Assembly (NCBI GenBank): GCA_963924885.1
Contig: CAWUUY010000504.1
Coordinates: 1-8,618 of the forward strand
DNA from: UBA5216 sp963924885
GTDB lineage: Bacteria > Pseudomonadota > Gammaproteobacteria > Burkholderiales > SG8-41
Length of the DNA: 8,618 nt
Direction of reading: 5' to 3'
Shown: one piece after another, positions 5,296-8,618 of the stretch
How the letters are laid out: every line of letters starts with the position of its first letter
How positions within the stretch are numbered: the stretch's first letter is position 1
The notes under the pieces: model-generated
Seen by the model: only the letters and a program-made list of their open reading frames with translations
Database searches by the model: none
What the model was told of the DNA's origin: nothing
Program-made: the position numbers and the translations under genes

Positions 5296-6234
5296 TTAAC
5301 CAAGCGAATGCGCCAGCATCAAGATGCCGATCAAGAACATCCACATCACCAGCGCGCGCCAGATCAGGCCCACCGTGCTCGACAGGTAATCCACGTCGGC
5401 ATCGTCGCCGGCGCCCAGTTCAGGCCGGTAGCGCACGCGGCCGTATTCATGCAGTTCACCGCCGAGCTTGACGCCCAGCGCGCCCGCGCCAGCGGCCAGA
5501 ATCACACCCTCGGCCGCGTTGGACCACTCGCGCGCCTGCGCGCGCCAGCAATCGGCGGCATCCTGAAAATTTCCAACAATGGCGAAACTCGCCGCCGTCA
5601 GCCGCGCCGGCAGCCAATCGATGACGTTGAACGCGCGCGCGGCGAACGTCGCGAACATTTCCGCTTCGCCGGTTTCAGCGGACGGTATCGCGGCACGCGC
5701 CGCCCATTGCTGATCCAGCACCGACGCCGCGCGATACAACAAGGCGCCCGCCGGGCCCAGCACCACGAACCACGCCACCGGCCCGAACACATTGCGATGC
5801 GACGCCATCAAGCCCAGCTCGATCGACACCCGCGCTACTTCGCCCGCCGTCAGCTCGCGGGAATCCTCGGCGCGCCAGCGCGCCAGTTGCACGCGCGCGG
5901 CGGCGTGGTCGCCGTCTTTCAGGCATTGATGGATTTCATTGTAAAAATTACTGAACTGCCGAAAACCCACGGTGAGATACAACACGCCGATGCCCCACAG
6001 CAACGCCAGCGGCGCGCTCGCGCGATGCAGCAGCCATTCGACGACAAACACCGCCATCACCATCGGCGCCACCGCGATCAGCCATGCCATCACGCCGTGC
6101 CGGTACTGCCCCGCATCCAAGTGCCGCCGCAAGGTTTGCGCAAACGCCGCATAGCCGTCGTGCAACAGATTGTCGCGGCGCAACGGCCTGAACTGTTCGA
6201 TGAGCAAGGCGATCAGTAAAGCGAGGGATTTCAT
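5296..6234 (-). CDS. CobD/CbiB family membrane protein (AmpE-like)
   Basis: A 312-residue membrane protein with hydrophobic segments near residues 3-14, 48-68, 73-92, 150-168, 243-258 and 293-310. The N-terminus (ALLIALLIEQFRPL), the central ELGLMASHRNVFGPVAWFVVLGPAGALLYR (quoted here in parts: GLMASHRNVFGPVAWF and LGPAGALLYR) and the late GVILAAGAGALGVKLGG are typical of the CobD/CbiB-like family. CbiB/CobD proper makes adenosylcobinamide phosphate from cobyric acid. This branch, often found in betaproteobacteria away from cobalamin genes and related to AmpE, has no established role. The ATG at 6234 is preferred over the longer frame from 6276 because MKSLALLIALLIEQFRPL is the usual family N-terminus. 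Last gene of the patatin-DUF938-greB cluster. Confidence 0.82.
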   Translation of the reverse strand: MKSLALLIALLIEQFRPLRRDNLLHDGYAAFAQTLRRHLDAGQYRHGVMAWLIAVAPMVMAVFVVEWLLHRASAPLALLWGIGVLYLTVGFRQFSNFYNEIHQCLKDGDHAAARVQLARWRAEDSRELTAGEVARVSIELGLMASHRNVFGPVAWFVVLGPAGALLYRAASVLDQQWAARAAIPSAETGEAEMFATFAARAFNVIDWLPARLTAASFAIVGNFQDAADCWRAQAREWSNAAEGVILAAGAGALGVKLGGELHEYGRVRYRPELGAGDDADVDYLSSTVGLIWRALVMWMFLIGILMLAHSLG

Positions 6235-6294
6235 GATGTCCAGTCTGACGCGGGCGCGGCGCCAAAGTTCATGCAAAACACGGCGAGGACATGA

Positions 6295-6816
6295 TCAGTC
6301 CGCGTCATAACGAATATTCATCACTTCAACCTCGGTAGCCCCCGCGGTACGGCGCCACGTCACCACGTCCCCCACCCGCGCGCCGATCAACGCCCGTGCC
6401 AGCGGCGACGCCCAGCTAATGTCGCCCGTGGCAAGATCGGCTTCGTCGTCGCCGACAATGTGATAGTGATGCCACTTGCCCGCGTCATCCTCGATTTCTA
6501 CGATGGCGCCAAATCGTATGTCGGGCGCCTCGCGCGCGGCGTTGGGTGGCGCCGCGGGCACCAACTCGGCACGCTCCAGTTGCGCGCGCAGATAACGCCA
6601 ATCACGCTCGACTTCGCGCAGTTTTTGTTTGGCGGCGGAGTCATCCGCCAACAGCGGTTTTAATTGTTCGTGCCTCGCGGCCAGTTCGCGCTCGCGCGCC
6701 TGCAACTGGGCAAGCCCGCGCGCGGTGACGTAATTCGCATGCGCGGGCACCGGCCGTTCAGGCAGCTCGCCCGCGGGGGCGTCATCGTCGCTTTCCTTGA
6801 CGAAGGCACGACTCAT
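6295..6816 (-). CDS. greB: GreB-like transcription elongation factor with shortened coiled coil
   Basis: A 173-residue Gre-family protein. It begins with a charged tail (MSRAFVKESDDDAPAGELPE), then an N-terminal coiled coil (about residues 29-84, NYVTARGLAQLQARERELAA) and a C-terminal FKBP-like domain (about 98-173) with GAIVEIEDDAGK, HYHIVGDDEAD, SPLARALIGARVGDVV. Gre factors enter the RNA polymerase secondary channel and stimulate transcript cleavage in stalled complexes. Compared with E. coli GreB, the coiled coil is about 13 residues shorter between the NYVT start and the KLREVERDWRYL return helix, and the GD-x-SEN-A-x-Y tip is missing; ADDSAAK occupies its place. Cleavage activity is therefore doubtful. 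A GGGA lies upstream of the ATG. It sits 42 bp after the methyltransferase gene. Confidence 0.85.
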   Translation of the reverse strand: MSRAFVKESDDDAPAGELPERPVPAHANYVTARGLAQLQARERELAARHEQLKPLLADDSAAKQKLREVERDWRYLRAQLERAELVPAAPPNAAREAPDIRFGAIVEIEDDAGKWHHYHIVGDDEADLATGDISWASPLARALIGARVGDVVTWRRTAGATEVEVMNIRYDAD

Positions 6817-6858
6817 GGTGTTCCCGGCAACTCCGACTGTGTGATCAACCGGCGAACT

Positions 6859-7479
6859 TTATACCACGGCGGTGCTGTTTTTTACGCGGCGCCACACCAG
6901 CGTACGATTATTCGCCGGCATCAGCGCGTCGCGCACTAGTTCCAGTCCGATGCTCTGGGCTAGTGCATCCACCGCCTCAAAATCGCGCAGTGCGCTGCCA
7001 ACACCGCGCGCGCGCAATATCTGGTCAAAGCGTGCATTGCTGTCGGACGTAAGCCGCCCTCCATAATTGAACGGGCCGTAGACCACCAGCGTTCCCTGCG
7101 CACTCAACACCCGACCGATGCCCTCGAACGCCGCCCGCACCGACGCCCAATCCATGATGTGCAGCGTATTGGCGGTGAACACCCCATCGAACATTGGCGC
7201 CGCTTGCACCGGCCACCGCTCCTCGCGCACGTCCAGCGCCACCGGCGCGCGCAGATTCGGCAGCGCCGCCTCGGCGATCCAGGCGTTAATTCCCTCATGA
7301 TGCTCCGGCAGATCGCCGGCGTGCCATACAAGATGCGGCAAATGCTTGGCAAAATAAGCCGCGTGCTGGCCGGTGCCGGAGCCGATTTCGAGCACGTCGC
7401 GCGCGGCGGCCAATGCCTCCCGCAGCACCTCAAGAATCGGGTCGCGGTTGCGTTCGCAGGCTTCGGAGTAAGGCTTCAC
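6859..7479 (-). CDS. DUF938 family SAM-dependent methyltransferase
   Basis: A 206-residue class I methyltransferase-like protein of the DUF938 family. The N-terminal signature KPYSEACERNRDPILEVL is diagnostic. The SAM-binding glycine loop is VLEIGSGTGQHA (about residues 29-40). NTLHIMDWASV, VVYGPFNYGG with SNARFDQILRARG, and the closing MPANNRTLVWRR also match the family. The substrate is unknown. The start is GTG at 7479, which overlaps the TGA of the patatin gene as GTGA and puts KPYSEACERN at the very N-terminus, as in relatives. The longer open frame to 7572 is just antisense of nothing conserved and runs inside the patatin gene. It is probably translationally coupled to the phospholipase. 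Confidence 0.88.
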   Translation of the reverse strand: MKPYSEACERNRDPILEVLREALAAARDVLEIGSGTGQHAAYFAKHLPHLVWHAGDLPEHHEGINAWIAEAALPNLRAPVALDVREERWPVQAAPMFDGVFTANTLHIMDWASVRAAFEGIGRVLSAQGTLVVYGPFNYGGRLTSDSNARFDQILRARGVGSALRDFEAVDALAQSIGLELVRDALMPANNRTLVWRRVKNSTAVV

Positions 7480-8618
7480 GGCGTGGTGACCGCCGGCCAG
7501 CCGAGAAATGACAACAAATCGTCCTTGCGGGCCATGGTGTCCGCGTAACCCAGCTTGATCAGTTCGCGGCAATAGGATTTTTCAAACAACAGGTACGACA
7601 GCAGGTTCGAGCCGCTGCGGCGCGTGCCGCCCACCGTCGATAGCAGCAGGCGTATGGTGAGCGGCAATTCGCGCGAATAATCCGCGGCGATTTTCTCCAG
7701 CTCCACACTGGGCGAGATCACGCGAAACTCAACCTTATGCAACGGGTAGTTGGCCTGCTTGCGGACGTCTTCCGGGATTAGTTCTATGGTGCGATTGATG
7801 CGCTGCAAGCGCTCCAGATCGACTTCCAGGCTGTCGAGAAAAATACTGTTCAGCGCATGCCCCGCAATCTGCGCTAACGTCGGATAAGCGCCGCCCTTTA
7901 TGCGTTCCGCGTTGGGTTGCAATTGCCGACCCACGCCGATCACCAGCAGGCGGTCGGCGCCCAGATGCAGCGCCGGGCTGACCGGCGCGATCTGGCGCAT
8001 GGAACCGTCGCCAAAATATTCGCGATTGACGCGCGTCGGCGGAAAAATAAACGGCAACGCGCTGGAGGCCAGCAGATGTTCGAGTTCAATCGGCATCGCC
8101 ACGCCGATGCGGCGCGCGCGCTGCCAGTTCTTCAGATTGGGATGCCCCTGGTAGAACGTCACCGACTGGCCGGAGGTATAGCCCGAGCAGGTAATGCTCA
8201 GCGCGGTCAAATCGCCGGCGTCGATGTTGCGCTGGATAGCGCCGAAATCAACATACTTGCGTAGCAACCCGGCCAATGGCGTATTGTCGAGCAACGACAC
8301 TGGGTAATTGCCCCCGCTCACCTTGCGCAAGCGGCCGCCGAACAACCCCGCCAGCAGCCAGCGCGCGCTGTTACGAAAAGTGCCGAACAGATCGGCGCGA
8401 TACACGTGATGCACGTGAAAATTCTTCCATACCGTCATCAAGCGGCGCACGGCGTGACGGAAATTCGCCGCATCGACCGCGAGTATGGTGCAGTTTATCG
8501 AGCCGGCCGAGGTGCCGCAGATAATCGGAAACGGCGTGCGCGCGTCGTCTGCGGGTGACAACTCTGACAGCGCGCGCAGCACACCCACCTGATACGCCGC
8601 GCGCGCACCGCCGCCGGT
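7476..8618 (-). CDS. Patatin-like phospholipase, 5' end outside window
   Basis: The frame is open through the right edge. Its first visible residues are TGGGARAAYQVGVLRAL, the glycine-rich oxyanion-hole motif of patatins (G-G-G-x-R/K-G). An apparent GTG start at 8588 is therefore internal and false, and only a few N-terminal residues are missing. The nucleophile elbow is GTSAGS (Ser codon 8510-8508), and the dyad aspartate is in YFGDGSMRQ (Asp codon 8009-8007), followed by PVSPALHLGADRLLVIGVG. These lipid acyl hydrolases use a Ser-Asp dyad. No signal peptide can be judged. The C-terminal third (ELIPEDVRKQ onward) has no motif I recognise. The TGA (7478-7476) overlaps the start of the DUF938 gene. 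Confidence 0.93.
   Translation of the reverse strand, partial: TGGGARAAYQVGVLRALSELSPADDARTPFPIICGTSAGSINCTILAVDAANFRHAVRRLMTVWKNFHVHHVYRADLFGTFRNSARWLLAGLFGGRLRKVSGGNYPVSLLDNTPLAGLLRKYVDFGAIQRNIDAGDLTALSITCSGYTSGQSVTFYQGHPNLKNWQRARRIGVAMPIELEHLLASSALPFIFPPTRVNREYFGDGSMRQIAPVSPALHLGADRLLVIGVGRQLQPNAERIKGGAYPTLAQIAGHALNSIFLDSLEVDLERLQRINRTIELIPEDVRKQANYPLHKVEFRVISPSVELEKIAADYSRELPLTIRLLLSTVGGTRRSGSNLLSYLLFEKSYCRELIKLGYADTMARKDDLLSFLGWPAVTTP

Noticed and set aside
5287..5300. Bidirectional terminator between rsgA and the CobD-like gene
   Set aside because: Only 6 bp separate the stops and no GC-rich hairpin with a T-run is present.
5308..6219. 303-residue ORF antisense to the CobD-like gene
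   Set aside because: His/Arg/Gln-rich shadow; the opposite strand has clear family motifs and membrane segments.
7480..7572. N-terminal extension of the DUF938 protein
   Set aside because: The extra 31 residues lie inside the patatin gene and precede the conserved family N-terminus; the GTG at 7479 fits better.

Overview
The window looks like a GC-rich proteobacterial chromosome, most likely a betaproteobacterium. This is inferred from gene content and order (orn, a Ste24-type M48 protease, pterin dehydratase, rsgA, and a CobD/CbiB-like membrane protein of the kind annotated in betaproteobacteria), not from any phylogenetic marker. It has two parts: about 1.6 kb of mobile-element debris on the left and about 7 kb of tightly packed housekeeping genes on the right.

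Left part (1 to about 1610). Fragments of several different mobile systems lie end to end. They are: (i) the C-terminus of an IS66-type transposase on +, broken by an in-frame TAA; (ii) the first ~36 codons of an IS4-type (DUF4372) transposase on +; (iii) on -, the first 15 codons of an apparent IS91-type transposase, joined directly to (ii) and overlapping the stop of (iv); (iv) on -, a tyrosine recombinase of the IS91-associated kind, complete in its catalytic residues but split by two frameshifts, one of them at an eight-A homopolymer; (v) an 11-bp inverted repeat just upstream of that recombinase; and (vi) on +, a well-formed integron attC site of 58 bp followed 6 nt later by a truncated cassette-like ORF that begins with a signal peptide. 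No IntI is present, so this is an orphan attC. The debris stops at the stop codon of the first chromosomal gene.

Right part (1611-8618). On - lie a membrane-anchored retropepsin-like protease and orn, in the order orn then protease. Divergent from orn, on +, are the M48 protease, the pterin-4a-carbinolamine dehydratase and rsgA, the last two sharing a GTGA overlap. Converging on rsgA with only 6 bp between them is a four-gene - cluster, read as patatin-like phospholipase (5' end outside the window), DUF938 methyltransferase (GTGA overlap), GreB-like factor and CobD/CbiB-like membrane protein.

The best leads are the orphan attC with its truncated cassette, the frameshifted recombinase/IS91 module, and the GreB-like protein, which appears to lack the canonical catalytic tip of the coiled coil. 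I found no RNA gene, CRISPR array or clear intrinsic terminator.
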